This document shows, piece after piece, positions 17,401 to 28,294 of a stretch of DNA of 64,000 bases (the first letter of the stretch is position 1; each line of letters begins with the position of its first letter). The DNA is from Flagellimonas marinaquae (GTDB lineage Bacteria; Bacteroidota; Bacteroidia; Flavobacteriales; Flavobacteriaceae), in NCBI RefSeq assembly GCF_003992675.1, contig NZ_RZMZ01000015.1:1-64000 (forward strand), given 5' to 3'. The notes under the pieces were generated by a model, which did not search any database, was not told the DNA's origin, and saw nothing but the letters and a program-made list of their open reading frames with translations. The position numbers and the translations under genes are program-made.

Positions 17401-17502
17401 TCCGAGTTTGACGAAATCGTTTCAGAAGCAGAAAGTGAGTTGGCCACCATCAAGACCAAAGAAGCCGAAAGCAATTCATCCGTAGACCCCAATCAAAACT
17501 AA
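14479..17502 (+). CDS. large periplasmic TPR-repeat protein
   Basis: 1007 aa with a signal peptide (about 1-21, ending LSAQE). The rest is almost entirely tetratricopeptide repeats. Many degenerate 34-residue units are visible, with recurring phrases such as YYLGYIAYEQDDYNSA, YYHLAECYLKLDKKSEAL, LGYTYFKLKDYNNAVSYF and DALFELGNSYINNNQ. It has no enzymatic domain. TPR superhelices scaffold protein partners, and the export signal places it in the periplasm. The next gene starts 12 bp downstream and encodes an outer-membrane barrel, so the two probably form one complex. The partnership's function is unknown to me. Confidence 0.85.
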   Translation: MNRKNLLLFPILMGTFFVLSAQETKIYTHENKEYQDALALYNNGQYQAAQNIFESVKATTKDGETEANSAYYAANAAIRLNQRGADKMMEDFVERYPTSTKRNSAFLDVADYYFETGKYPYALKWYKKVDENSMPYSERDRFNFNNGYALYASKRPQEAERYLNKVTTSQKYGSQAKYYLGYIAYEQDDYNSASARFDQIQDPELLNEKLSYYQADLNFKLGKFEEAIAMAKKQLPKSNREEVSELNKIIGESYFNLEQYAEAIPYLEAYKGKRGKWNNTDYYLLGYSHYKLGDYDKAIQQFNKIIGGNNAVSQNAYYHLAECYLKLDKKSEALNAFRNASQMDYSLEIQKDAWLNYARLSYEIGNAYEPVPQVLTTYLETYPKDEHQMEIQELLVDSYITSRNFEGAMKLLEENQNYASKETYQKVAYYRGVELFIDGDYDGAWERFDKSVKSAANPSFEARALYWKAESAYRMNRFEEALVDFVRFQNAPAAKSLSEYGQLDYNLGYTYFKLKDYNNAVSYFQNVVSSNAIDDQRKNDGYLRLGDSYFVNSKYPLAKKAYDTSSKMNGPERDYAAFQKTLCDGFLGNNTAKIEGLNEFLTMFPTSSLRDDALFELGNSYINNNQENLGLQTYDRIVAEYSGSKFAPRGLLRSGLVYYNSSRNQQALDKLKEVVQKYPNTQEAKQAVATAKLVYVDEGRVSEYAAWARNLDFVEVTDAELDNASFESAERKQIEGKTAAAIRGYEDYLKEFPNGLHAQNANFALAQLYFANGEKDKALPKYKAVADGGNGEYTEQALTRVCEIYVEKQDYANAIPYLKRLENTADISENKTFAQSNLMKGYYGQKDYAQTIAYAEKVLNAPKIDDRIKSDAQVMIARSAIATDNEALAKTAYQDVKQIASGELAAEAWYYDAYFKNKEQDFEASNESVQKLAKDYAAYKEWAGKGLVIMAKNFYNLGDAFQATYILESVISNFSEFDEIVSEAESELATIKTKEAESNSSVDPNQN

Positions 17503-17514
17503 ACGAGACACAAA

Positions 17515-19260
17515 ATGCAAAAGAGAACTTATATATTTTCATTGCTTTTTTTGAGCCTTTGCGGAGTGGTAACCGCCCAGGAAGAGGATAATATTGGTAC
17601 AGAAACGGTAACGGTGGTAAAGTCATACTCTCCAACCGTTTCGGATGCCTTTAAGATCAAATCGTCGCCAAGCTTGAACGATTCCATTGTGCTCCAAAAG
17701 AAAAAAATCAATTACAGCATCTTTTCCGTGCCTGTGGCATCCACTTTTACACCGGCGAAAGGAAAGGCATCGGGAGTGGAAAAAACCCCGCCGCCCACCT
17801 TGTACAATTCCTATGCATCGGTGGGATTGGGCAATTACAACAATGCCCTGGTAGACTTTTACACTAGCAGGGAGTTCAATAGGGGCGAAGACCTATTGGA
17901 TTTTGGCCTTACCCACAACTCTTCACGTGGCGATTTGGATTCCACCCCACTGGACACGGAATTTTATGACACCAAATTAAATGCGTCCTACGCCAAAAAG
18001 GACCGGTACATGGATTGGGGGGCGGACATCGGTTTGCAACACCAACTGTATAATTGGTACGGAATCCAGAGTGAATTCTTTACCGAGGATGAAATCAACG
18101 CGATGGATGAGCGGCAAAATTATTTCAATGCTGAGGTCAAGGCGCACTTTAATATGGAAGATTCCTATTTTAAGAGTGGCCAGGTGTTGTTGAGACGATT
18201 GTGGGATGCAACTGAATCCGCCGAGAACCGTGCCGTTATCAACCCAACCTTTGAGCTGCCCATTACCGAGGAGCTGCTTACCATTGGAGCGAAGGTCGAT
18301 TATGTGGGGGGCAGTTTTGCAAATGGGTCCATCACGGAAACGATCAATGAAGGGGAGAAAAATTACAGCCATTTGCAAGCTGGGGTGACGCCAAGTTTGT
18401 TGATTCTTCGGGATGACCTTACCTTGAATTTGGGGGCCAATATCGTCTACGGACTGGATATGGAAAATAGCGAGAATAATTTTTATATCTATCCCGCTGT
18501 AACCGCGTCCTACCGTGTCTTGGATGAAAATGTTATCGCCTACGGGGGCATTGAGGGGGAGTTGGCACAAAATTCCTATCACGATTTTGTAAATGAAAAC
18601 CCTTTCGTTTCGCCAACTTTGGATATCACCCCTACCGATCGGCAGTATGAAGGCTATTTGGGATTGAAGGGCCAGTTGACTTCCAATGTGGGGTACAATA
18701 TCAAGGGGTCGTATATGGCAGAGAACAGGAAACCACTCTTTATCCACAATCCCATTAACACCATAAGGGATGATGAGAAAAGCTATACGTTCGGCAATTC
18801 CTTTCAGGTGTTTTATGATGATGTAAAAACCTTGGGTGTTTTCGGAGAAATTAATGTGGATGTGAACCGAAATTTTTCATTGGGGGTGAACGCTGAATTT
18901 TACGATTATGACACGGAAACAGATAATCCTGCGTGGAATTTGCCTACCATCAAAGGGTCTGTTTTTATGGACTATCAGATTAGCGAGCAGTGGTATATGG
19001 GAGCCAACCTCTTTTACGTCGGTGAAAGGGAAGACTTGCTTTCCCAAATCGACCCGCTGGATTCACAATTACAATTCGATCAAGTGACCCTCGATGGATT
19101 TTTTGATGCCAATGCCCATGTGGGATATCGTTTTAATGACCAGCTTTCCATCTTTGTGAAAGCTTCCAATATTGCCAATAACAATTACCAACGTTGGGCC
19201 AATTTTCGAGTCCAAGGATTCCAAGCGTTGGCGGGAGTATCCTATAAGTTCGATTTCTAG
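17515..19260 (+). CDS. TonB-receptor-like outer-membrane beta-barrel protein
   Basis: A 581-aa protein with a signal peptide (about 1-21, ending VTAQE). A short N-terminal stretch (TETVTVVKSYSPTVSDAFKI) is followed directly by many amphipathic strands and ends with Phe (VSYKFDF), the outer-membrane assembly signal. The C-terminal part reads like the end of TonB-dependent receptors (YRFNDQLSIFVKASNIANNNYQ), but there is no room for a full plug domain. It follows the TPR gene by 12 bp, so an operon is likely. It could be a plugless porin or an anchor for the TPR protein. Confidence 0.78.
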   Translation: MQKRTYIFSLLFLSLCGVVTAQEEDNIGTETVTVVKSYSPTVSDAFKIKSSPSLNDSIVLQKKKINYSIFSVPVASTFTPAKGKASGVEKTPPPTLYNSYASVGLGNYNNALVDFYTSREFNRGEDLLDFGLTHNSSRGDLDSTPLDTEFYDTKLNASYAKKDRYMDWGADIGLQHQLYNWYGIQSEFFTEDEINAMDERQNYFNAEVKAHFNMEDSYFKSGQVLLRRLWDATESAENRAVINPTFELPITEELLTIGAKVDYVGGSFANGSITETINEGEKNYSHLQAGVTPSLLILRDDLTLNLGANIVYGLDMENSENNFYIYPAVTASYRVLDENVIAYGGIEGELAQNSYHDFVNENPFVSPTLDITPTDRQYEGYLGLKGQLTSNVGYNIKGSYMAENRKPLFIHNPINTIRDDEKSYTFGNSFQVFYDDVKTLGVFGEINVDVNRNFSLGVNAEFYDYDTETDNPAWNLPTIKGSVFMDYQISEQWYMGANLFYVGEREDLLSQIDPLDSQLQFDQVTLDGFFDANAHVGYRFNDQLSIFVKASNIANNNYQRWANFRVQGFQALAGVSYKFDF

Positions 19261-19362
19261 TGTGTAAGGAAATAGGCAATAAATTGTTAAAAATACCGTT
19301 CATTATTTTCGGTCAATAGATTGATTGCCCAATAGTTGGCCGTTCCTATTGAAACGGAAATA

Positions 19363-20451
19363 ATGCAGCCAAGACCAATACAGACCTTGTTTTTATCCCT
19401 TGTTTTAACGAGTTTTTCGTTAGGATACGGCCAGAATTTGGTGCAAAATGGAGGTTTTGAGGACTTTGTGTCCTGTCCCGTTAAGATGAGCAATCTCAAT
19501 AAGGATGCCGCCTATTGGAGCGCTCCCACCTTGGGAACCACCGATTATTTTAACGAATGTAGCCGTACCAAACTGGGCGTTCCCATGAACTTTAAAGGAA
19601 AGCAGGCACCATACGAGGGAGCAGGTTATGCCGGAATGTATCTGTACGCTCCTAGAGATTACCGGGAATACATCCAGGTCCCCTTAACGGAAACCCTGCA
19701 AAAAGGAAGTCGGTATCGATTGACCTTGTTTATCAGCCTTTCCGAAAAATCCGATGGGGCAGTAATGGATATGGGTGCAGTATTTACCGAAAAACTACTT
19801 TCGGTGCACACCAAACGGGAGCTTTCGCAAGGAGAACTTTTGGCATCGGCCATCCAAACTACACCAATCAAACAGTTCCCGGTAACGGGGTACTATCAGG
19901 ATAAACAAGAATGGATGGAACTCAGTTTTGACATGGTAGCGAAGGGATTTGAGCGCTATTTGATTCTTGGAAATTTCAAAAGTAATGCTGGTACCAATTA
20001 CCTCGACAATAATGATGCGTCCAAACACAATGAAGGCTATGCCTACTACTATCTGGATGATATCACACTCACCTACCTTGGTCCAGAATACCAAACGGAC
20101 GAAGTCTATGTATTGGACCATGTCAACTTTAACTTTGACCGTTTCGATTTGCAGCCCAAAGCGGAGCAAAGCCTCAAAGATATTTATGACTATCTCATGA
20201 AGAATCCTGAGTTAAAGGTCGCCATCAGCGGGCATACCGATGATTTGGGTTCCGATGCATACAACGATATTCTCTCTCGGGAAAGGGCAAGTAGCGTAGC
20301 ACAGTATCTCATTGATCTGGGTTTGGACAAAAATAGGATTACTTCCAAAGGGTTTGGTGACAGCAAACCGTTGGACACCACCCTCACCGATGAAGCCCGA
20401 AGAAAGAACCGTCGTGTGGAGTTCGTAATGACAAAGTTTGAGGATAATTAG
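19363..20451 (+). CDS. OmpA-family peptidoglycan-binding lipoprotein-like protein
   Basis: About 362 aa from ATG 19363, with a signal peptide (about 1-24). The N-terminal half (NLVQNGGFEDFVSCP onward) is a carbohydrate-binding-like beta-sandwich domain of the kind often seen in flavobacterial OmpA proteins. The C-terminal 110 residues are a full OmpA domain (NFNFDRFDLQPKAEQSL, SGHTDDLGSDAYNDILSRERA, RRKNRRVEF) that binds peptidoglycan through its Asp/Arg pair. It probably tethers an outer-membrane complex to the wall. Three 21-bp direct repeats follow the stop codon directly. Confidence 0.87.
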   Translation: MQPRPIQTLFLSLVLTSFSLGYGQNLVQNGGFEDFVSCPVKMSNLNKDAAYWSAPTLGTTDYFNECSRTKLGVPMNFKGKQAPYEGAGYAGMYLYAPRDYREYIQVPLTETLQKGSRYRLTLFISLSEKSDGAVMDMGAVFTEKLLSVHTKRELSQGELLASAIQTTPIKQFPVTGYYQDKQEWMELSFDMVAKGFERYLILGNFKSNAGTNYLDNNDASKHNEGYAYYYLDDITLTYLGPEYQTDEVYVLDHVNFNFDRFDLQPKAEQSLKDIYDYLMKNPELKVAISGHTDDLGSDAYNDILSRERASSVAQYLIDLGLDKNRITSKGFGDSKPLDTTLTDEARRKNRRVEFVMTKFEDN

Positions 20452-20511
20452 CATCCGTCAACTCAAAAAGGCCATTCGTCAATTCAAACAGGGCATCCGT
20501 CAATTCACTGC
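20452..20511 (+). repeat. three tandem 21-bp repeats, possible LytTR-type operator
   Basis: Units start at 20452, 20473 and 20494, exactly 21 bp apart, sharing CATyCGTCAAyTCA. Each contains a 9-mer (TCCGTCAAC, TTCGTCAAT, TCCGTCAAT) close to the LytTR binding consensus [TA][AC][CA]GTTN[AG][TG], with 12 bp between 9-mers as in AgrA-type sites. The block lies about 50-110 bp before the 20559 start, a sensible place for an activator. Confidence 0.55.
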
Positions 20512-20558
20512 TTAAAAAATTATACAATGGTTTATTTTGGTAGCAAAATAGTATAACC

Positions 20559-21164
20559 ATGAAATCATTTATCCTTAGGGCAATTAGTTTAGGGTGCTTT
20601 TTATTGTTCGGCCAATATGTAGCTGCACAAGTTTTTGAATATCCAAGACATGGAAGCGAATTTTATCCAAACGAAGAGTATTCCATTGTTTATTCGGAAT
20701 ATGCGGAGCACGAAAATACAGACGATTCAACCATGACATATAAAGAAAAGAAATATGAGGCTTTTCTATTAAAAGGGCAGGATACAATCCGTTTCGTTGG
20801 TTTTTTAAGTGAGTCAGATCTTGAGAATACCGATTTTTGGGTTTGGATAAATGATTGTCCTAAAATTGACGGAGTTGAAAAAGTCATCCTTGTGGATAAC
20901 CTTTTTTCGGGCTGTGGAGATTTACTGGACTCACATTATTTTTTGGAAACCTCAAATGGTTCACTCCATCGGTTGCCAACTTTGAGTACCGAGAACATGG
21001 GTAATGAATTATATCACTACCAGTACCGTTTTCCTAATGAAAGGTTTGGTAGAGAAGGCAGAATTGTTTTGGGGTTTTTAGATTTAAATCAAGGGCATGA
21101 ATTAAAGTCATTTGTAAAAGAAAAGGTATTTTTATGGGATGGTAAAGATCTAATCCCAGAATAA
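20559..21164 (+). CDS. secreted hypothetical protein
   Basis: 201 aa with a signal peptide (about 1-23, ending VAAQ). The mature part is acidic and aromatic-rich, with two Cys residues (in NDCPKIDG and FSGCGDL) that could pair in the periplasm. I do not recognise the family. Its TAA stop overlaps the ATG of the amidohydrolase (TAATG), so translation of the two is coupled. A weak TATTTTG box lies at 20533, just below the 21-bp repeats. Confidence 0.7.
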   Translation: MKSFILRAISLGCFLLFGQYVAAQVFEYPRHGSEFYPNEEYSIVYSEYAEHENTDDSTMTYKEKKYEAFLLKGQDTIRFVGFLSESDLENTDFWVWINDCPKIDGVEKVILVDNLFSGCGDLLDSHYFLETSNGSLHRLPTLSTENMGNELYHYQYRFPNERFGREGRIVLGFLDLNQGHELKSFVKEKVFLWDGKDLIPE

Positions 21165-22783
21165 TGAAAAAATATTTACTACTGTTTGTTATCCCAGTTT
21201 TCTTCTCTTGCAACACTAAAAAAGAGGTAGACCTCATTGTTACCAACGCGAATGTCTACACCGTCGATGCCAATTTTTCAAAAGTGACCGGTTTTGCCGT
21301 CAAAGATGGCAAGTTTGTGGCTGTTGGCGATTCAGAGGAAATTTCCAAAAAGTATAATGCAAAGAAACAGTTGGATGCCGAGGGCAAGACCATAGTTCCA
21401 GGCCTCATTGATGCCCATTGCCATTTTTATGGATTGGGGCAGAACCAACAAGTTGTTGATTTGGTGGGCACCCAGAGTTTTGACGAAGTTGTGGAACGGG
21501 TAGTGGCCTTTCAGAAAGAGCGTCCCTCAAATTTCATTAGAGGTAGGGGATGGGACCAAAACGACTGGGAGGTCAAGGAGTTCCCGACCAAGGACAAGTT
21601 GGATGAATTGTTTCCCGATACCCCCGTAGCGCTAGAACGCGTTGATGGCCATGCCTATTTGGTTAATCAGAAAGCATTGGATATGGCTGGGATTACCGAC
21701 GAGACAGAAACTGAAGGAGGTGAAATCGTAAAGGAAAATGGGGAAATTACCGGGGTACTGGTGGATAATCCCATGGCTCTGGTCGATAAGGTAATTCCTG
21801 AAGCCAGTTTGGAACAAAAGATACAGGCGCTAAAAGATGCTGAGAAAATCTCATTGGATTACGGACTGACCACGGTCAACGATGCCGGCCTGCCTCGGGA
21901 TATCATCGAGCTCATCGATAGCTTACAGCAAGCGGATGAATTGTCGATTCGGGTGTATGCCATGGTATCTAACTATCCTGAAAATCTAGATTATTTCTTG
22001 AACAAAGGCATCATCAAAACCGAAGGGTTGAATGTTCGTTCCGTAAAAGTTTATGGCGATGGGGCCTTGGGTTCCCGCGGTGCGGCCTTGCGGTCACCCT
22101 ACTCCGATAAGCCGGGACATTTTGGGGCGATGGTCACTCCAGTGGACCAGATTGAAGCCTTGGCAGAGCGCATTGCCGCCACAGATTACCAGATGAATAC
22201 CCATGCCATAGGGGATTCTGCCAATATCGTGGTGCTTCGCGCCTACAAAAAAGCATTGGAAGGCAAGAGCGACCGTAGGTGGAAAGTGGAACATGCGCAG
22301 GTGATAACGCCGTCCGATTTTGATTATTTTGAAAATGGAATCATACCGTCCGTACAACCTACCCACGCTACCAGCGATATGTACTGGGCAGAGGATAGAT
22401 TGGGCGAGGAGCGCGTTAAAGGAGCCTACGCTTTTAAGGATTTGCTCGACAAAGCTGGGCTGGTAGCCTTAGGGACCGATTTTCCGGTGGAACAAGTAAG
22501 TCCGTTTTTAACCTTTTACGCAGCGGTAGCTCGTCAAGATCTTGAGCAATATCCTGAAGGTGGTTTTCAAATGGAAAATGCCCTGAGCAGGGAGGAAACC
22601 TTGAAGGGAATGACGATTTGGGCAGCCTATTCCAATTTTGAGGAAGATGAAAAGGGAAGCATTGAACCGGGAAAATTCGCAGACTTTGTGGTATTGAGCG
22701 ATGATTTGATGACCATCCCATCGGAAGAGATTCCCAACGTAACCGCCGAGCAGGTTTTCCTAGGTGGTGTTCAGAAGAAATAG
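21164..22783 (+). CDS. amidohydrolase, YtcJ-like, lipoprotein
   Basis: A 539-aa metal-dependent hydrolase of the amidohydrolase superfamily (Amidohydro_3/YtcJ group). The N-terminus is a lipoprotein signal (FFSC at about 13-16). The first metal motif DAHCHFYG is present, followed by GRGWDQNDW, GDGALGSRGAAL (typical of YtcJ), the His motif NTHAIGD, KVEHAQV and the catalytic-Asp motif LGTDFPVE. Members hydrolyse cyclic amides or N-acyl bonds; the substrate is unknown. The lipid anchor puts it in the cell envelope. Translation is coupled to the upstream secreted protein, and a terminator follows. Confidence 0.87.
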   Translation: MKKYLLLFVIPVFFSCNTKKEVDLIVTNANVYTVDANFSKVTGFAVKDGKFVAVGDSEEISKKYNAKKQLDAEGKTIVPGLIDAHCHFYGLGQNQQVVDLVGTQSFDEVVERVVAFQKERPSNFIRGRGWDQNDWEVKEFPTKDKLDELFPDTPVALERVDGHAYLVNQKALDMAGITDETETEGGEIVKENGEITGVLVDNPMALVDKVIPEASLEQKIQALKDAEKISLDYGLTTVNDAGLPRDIIELIDSLQQADELSIRVYAMVSNYPENLDYFLNKGIIKTEGLNVRSVKVYGDGALGSRGAALRSPYSDKPGHFGAMVTPVDQIEALAERIAATDYQMNTHAIGDSANIVVLRAYKKALEGKSDRRWKVEHAQVITPSDFDYFENGIIPSVQPTHATSDMYWAEDRLGEERVKGAYAFKDLLDKAGLVALGTDFPVEQVSPFLTFYAAVARQDLEQYPEGGFQMENALSREETLKGMTIWAAYSNFEEDEKGSIEPGKFADFVVLSDDLMTIPSEEIPNVTAEQVFLGGVQKK

Positions 22784-22807
22784 GAAAATTTTCTGACGTA
22801 GGAACAA

Positions 22808-22833
22808 AAAAAGCCCCGAATCGGGGCTTTTCT
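22808..22833. terminator. terminator after the amidohydrolase gene
   Basis: AAAAGCCCCGA pairs with TCGGGGCTTTT with almost no loop. A-rich and T-rich flanks let it work for both converging genes. Confidence 0.85.
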
Positions 22834-22852
22834 TATTTGAAATCCATTTGGA

Positions 22853-23386
22853 TTAGTAGCTAATAGGCAAGGTAACCCTTGTGGTTCCCCATCCCATCAC
22901 CATGTTGCCGTCATCATCAAAGGCAATTCCAAACGCTTCCAATTCTTCGTTGTCCATGGAAGGAGTTGCCATAGCGCGCACTACATCGGCATCACTATCG
23001 TAGGAATAGGCGCCCCATTGGTGTAAATTGTTGTTCAAGATAACGGTCCACTCATCTTCCCCGGGAATCGTAAAAAGGGAGTAAGAACCAGCCTTAACGC
23101 TTTTGCCGCCGATCATCACATCTTTGTAAAAAGTAATTTCAGTGGCTTCGTTCGCTCCAGTTCTCCAAACTTTTCCCACAGGAGCCAGTTCAGCCAAGCT
23201 ACGACCTTTTAGTTGAGGACGGCTGTAAATAACTCGAACGGCCTTGTCGGTGTCCCTTGAACTCGCAGGGTAATAGGCAATATCGGCAGGACTTTTGTCC
23301 AGTCCGCTAAATTTCTGTGCAGTGGCATCGGTGGTAAATACCAAGCTGGTGCAAAGCACTACTAGTAATACGGTTAATTTCTTCAT
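22853..23386 (-). CDS. DUF2911 domain secreted protein
   Basis: 177 aa with a signal peptide (about 1-23, ending ATAQ). The body contains GKVWRTGANEATEITFYKDV and KAGSYSLFTIPGEDEWTVI, the core of DUF2911, a beta-sandwich domain common in exported Bacteroidota proteins and of unknown function. It is complete and converges with the amidohydrolase gene. Confidence 0.88.
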   Translation of the reverse strand: MKKLTVLLVVLCTSLVFTTDATAQKFSGLDKSPADIAYYPASSRDTDKAVRVIYSRPQLKGRSLAELAPVGKVWRTGANEATEITFYKDVMIGGKSVKAGSYSLFTIPGEDEWTVILNNNLHQWGAYSYDSDADVVRAMATPSMDNEELEAFGIAFDDDGNMVMGWGTTRVTLPISY

Positions 23387-23624
23387 GATTGTGATTTAAG
23401 TTCCTAGTTTAAGGATTTGATTAAATGTTATTCAAATATACAGACGTGGAAATTAAGCAACCTTACAATGCGTTCATAATAAAAGCATAAAAACAAATAT
23501 CAGTTACATTTATGTAGAAATAAGGCATTAAAAATTAAAAATAATAATATATTATTGATATATACTTTTGTTTTTTAATGTTAAAATGCATTTTTGTTTT
23601 AAAATTGTTATAAATTATAAAGAT

Positions 23625-25295
23625 ATGTGTGGAATTGTATGCGCATTTGATGTGAAGGAAAGTACGGAAGTACTAAGGCCCCAATTGTTGGAAATGTCTA
23701 AAAAAGTTAGGCACCGTGGGCCGGATTGGAGTGGAATTTATTCTGATGACAAAGCCATCCTTGCCCATGAACGATTGGCCATTGTGGACCCAGCTTCGGG
23801 CAAACAGCCATTATTGAGCGCGGATGGCAAATTGGTGTTGGCTGCCAATGGCGAAATATACAATCATCAAGAGCTAAGAAAGCAGTTCGAAGGAAACTAT
23901 GAATTTAGAACCCAATCCGATTGTGAGGTAATTTTGGCACTTTACAAGGAGAAAGGTGTCCATTTTATAGATGAAATGAACGGAATTTTTGGTTTTGCCA
24001 TTTACGATTCTGAAAAGGATGAATACTTTATTGCCCGCGATCATATGGGTATTATTCCGCTGTATATTGGATGGGACAAAAACGGTACCTTTTACGTAGC
24101 TTCTGAGCTAAAGGCCTTGGAAGGCACCTGCTCCAAGATTCAATTGTTTCCTCCGGGGCATTACTTACACAGTTCCGATGGAGAATTTGTGCGATGGTAC
24201 AAACGGGATTGGATGGAGTATGATGCTGTTAAGGAGAACGAAACCAGTATCCAAAAAATAAAGGATGCTTTGGAAGCTGCGGTGCACCGTCAACTAATGT
24301 CCGATGTTCCCTACGGGGTATTGTTGTCCGGCGGCTTGGATTCCTCCGTAACATCGGCGATCGCCAAAAAATATTCCCAAAAAAGAATCGAGTCCGGTGA
24401 TACTGCCGATGCATGGTGGCCACAACTACATTCGTTCTCCGTGGGACTAGAGGGCTCCCCGGATTTGGCGGCCGCAAGAAAGGTGGCGGACCACATCGGT
24501 ACCGTGCACCACGAGATTAAATTTACCATACAAGAAGGGCTTGATGCCATAAAAGATGTTGTGTATAATCTAGAAACTTACGATATTACAACCATAAGAG
24601 CCTCGACTCCAATGTATTTAATGGCAAGGGTCATTAAATCCATGGGCATAAAGATGGTCTTGTCCGGCGAAGGAGCAGATGAACTGTTTGGCGGCTATCT
24701 GTACTTTCATAAGGCACCAAGCCCGAAGGACTTTCATCAGGAGACTGTTCGGAAACTGGACAAACTCCACATGTATGATTGTCTCCGAGCCAATAAATCC
24801 TTGGCGGCATGGGGTATTGAAGGTCGAGTGCCTTTCTTGGACAAAGAGTTTATGGATGTAGCAATGAGCATTAACCCAAAAGATAAAATGATCAATGGAG
24901 AACGCATGGAAAAATGGGTGGTGCGCAAAGCGTTTGAAGACTATCTGCCAGAGAGTGTCGTCTGGAGGCAGAAGGAACAGTTTTCAGATGGCGTTGGGTA
25001 TAGTTGGATAGATACCCTAAAAGCCTTGGTGGAAGAAGAGATTACAGATGAGCAGTTGCAAAATGCACATTTCAAATTTCCGATACAGACACCTACATCG
25101 AAAGAAGAATATTATTATCGATCTATTTTTGAAAGTCACTTCCCTTCGGATGCAGCGGCATTGAGTGTTCCCCAAGAACCGTCAGTGGCCTGTAGTACCA
25201 AGATTGCCTTGGAGTGGGATGAGGCCTTTAAGAACATGAACGATCCATCGGGAAGAGCTGTGGCTAAGGTTCATACCGATGCATATGTGAAATAG
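23625..25295 (+). CDS. asnB: asparagine synthase B (glutamine-hydrolysing)
   Basis: About 556 aa. It makes asparagine from aspartate, ATP and glutamine. ATG 23625 is chosen because the mature enzyme must begin with Cys2 (MCGIVCAFD), the glutaminase nucleophile; an in-frame upstream extension from 23568 would bury it. The N-terminal amidotransferase domain (about 1-190) has RHRGPDWSG and NGEIYNH. The synthetase domain has the PPi loop LSGGLDSSV and GEGADELFGGY. The end of the protein is normal. The AT-rich leader (23387-23624) holds no other gene, and a strong terminator follows. Confidence 0.96.
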   Translation: MCGIVCAFDVKESTEVLRPQLLEMSKKVRHRGPDWSGIYSDDKAILAHERLAIVDPASGKQPLLSADGKLVLAANGEIYNHQELRKQFEGNYEFRTQSDCEVILALYKEKGVHFIDEMNGIFGFAIYDSEKDEYFIARDHMGIIPLYIGWDKNGTFYVASELKALEGTCSKIQLFPPGHYLHSSDGEFVRWYKRDWMEYDAVKENETSIQKIKDALEAAVHRQLMSDVPYGVLLSGGLDSSVTSAIAKKYSQKRIESGDTADAWWPQLHSFSVGLEGSPDLAAARKVADHIGTVHHEIKFTIQEGLDAIKDVVYNLETYDITTIRASTPMYLMARVIKSMGIKMVLSGEGADELFGGYLYFHKAPSPKDFHQETVRKLDKLHMYDCLRANKSLAAWGIEGRVPFLDKEFMDVAMSINPKDKMINGERMEKWVVRKAFEDYLPESVVWRQKEQFSDGVGYSWIDTLKALVEEEITDEQLQNAHFKFPIQTPTSKEEYYYRSIFESHFPSDAAALSVPQEPSVACSTKIALEWDEAFKNMNDPSGRAVAKVHTDAYVK

Positions 25296-25359
25296 CCCCC
25301 TTTACCAACCAACGATATGGAGCAGTAAATCTTACTTGTTTCATTTTTTAATTAGTCCG

Positions 25360-25385
25360 AAAAGCCCCTTGTCCAAGGGGCTTTT
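25360..25385. terminator. terminator after asnB
   Basis: AAAAGCCCCTT, loop GTCC, AAGGGGCTTTT: a perfect 11-bp stem with T-rich flank, also usable by the converging gene at 25414. Confidence 0.88.
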
Positions 25386-25413
25386 TAGTTGTATTAAAAA
25401 TGTTGGGACCTAA

Positions 25414-25956
25414 CTAGAAGTGAAGAGCGAAACCTACTCGGAATTCAAATATTCCTTCATCGGTGAAATCCTCATTAAGGCTAAGATTATATCGCAAACC
25501 GGGCTCAATACTGACCATATCGCCAATAAAGATGGCATAGCCTCCTTGTAAGCCCAACCAAAGGGGATTTTCGTTAGCGTCCTTTATGCTGGCGCCAGTG
25601 ACATCTATTTGAACGGGGATAGTATTTATGATATAATACTTAGCGCCCAATTTATAGGTTAGGATCGATTCCGATATATCAAAATCAGAAAAACTGGTGC
25701 TGGTGTATCCCACCCCTGCTTTGAGTGCCAAACCATCCGCTACAAAGTAGCCACCTTCATTGCCAATACTCCAAGAAGTGATTCCATCTGATGTAAAAAA
25801 ACCAAACCCTGTATTGGCTGCGTGTGCGGAAACACCGCCAAAACCTGTGTTGGCTTCAATCAGCCAACTACCTTGGTCGGTCTGGGTTCCATCTTGGGCT
25901 TGAATTGTGTAAACAAACCCTACTGTTGCCATAAGCAATAAAAACGCTTTTTTCAT
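25414..25956 (-). CDS. outer-membrane beta-barrel protein
   Basis: 180 aa with a signal peptide (about 1-20, ending IQAQ). It has eight or so short amphipathic strands and ends RVGFALHF, with the terminal Phe of outer-membrane barrels. The style (GLALKAGVGYTSTSFS, YKLGAKYYI, LQGGYAIFIG) matches the small OmpW/opacity-like porin group of Bacteroidota. No ligand can be assigned. Confidence 0.78.
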   Translation of the reverse strand: MKKAFLLLMATVGFVYTIQAQDGTQTDQGSWLIEANTGFGGVSAHAANTGFGFFTSDGITSWSIGNEGGYFVADGLALKAGVGYTSTSFSDFDISESILTYKLGAKYYIINTIPVQIDVTGASIKDANENPLWLGLQGGYAIFIGDMVSIEPGLRYNLSLNEDFTDEGIFEFRVGFALHF

Positions 25957-28221
<2,265 letters not shown>

Positions 28222-28240
28222 ATAACCTAGATTTCACAAC

Positions 28241-28269
28241 AAAAACTCGCCCCAAAAAGGCGAGTTTTT
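28241..28269 (+). terminator. gyrB terminator
   Basis: AAAAACTCGCC, loop CCAAAAA, GGCGAGTTTTT: a perfect 11-bp stem followed by T's, 19 bp after the gyrB stop. Confidence 0.88.
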
Positions 28270-28294
28270 TAGTTTTGGTCAAAACTTCAATAGT

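Noticed and set aside
17977..18747. 256-aa open frame on the minus strand inside the barrel gene
   Set aside because: Shadow of the well-supported plus-strand gene; no domain.
20452..20511. The 21-bp repeats as the start of a CRISPR or a coding repeat
   Set aside because: Units are contiguous without spacers and follow a stop codon, so an operator-like role is more sensible.
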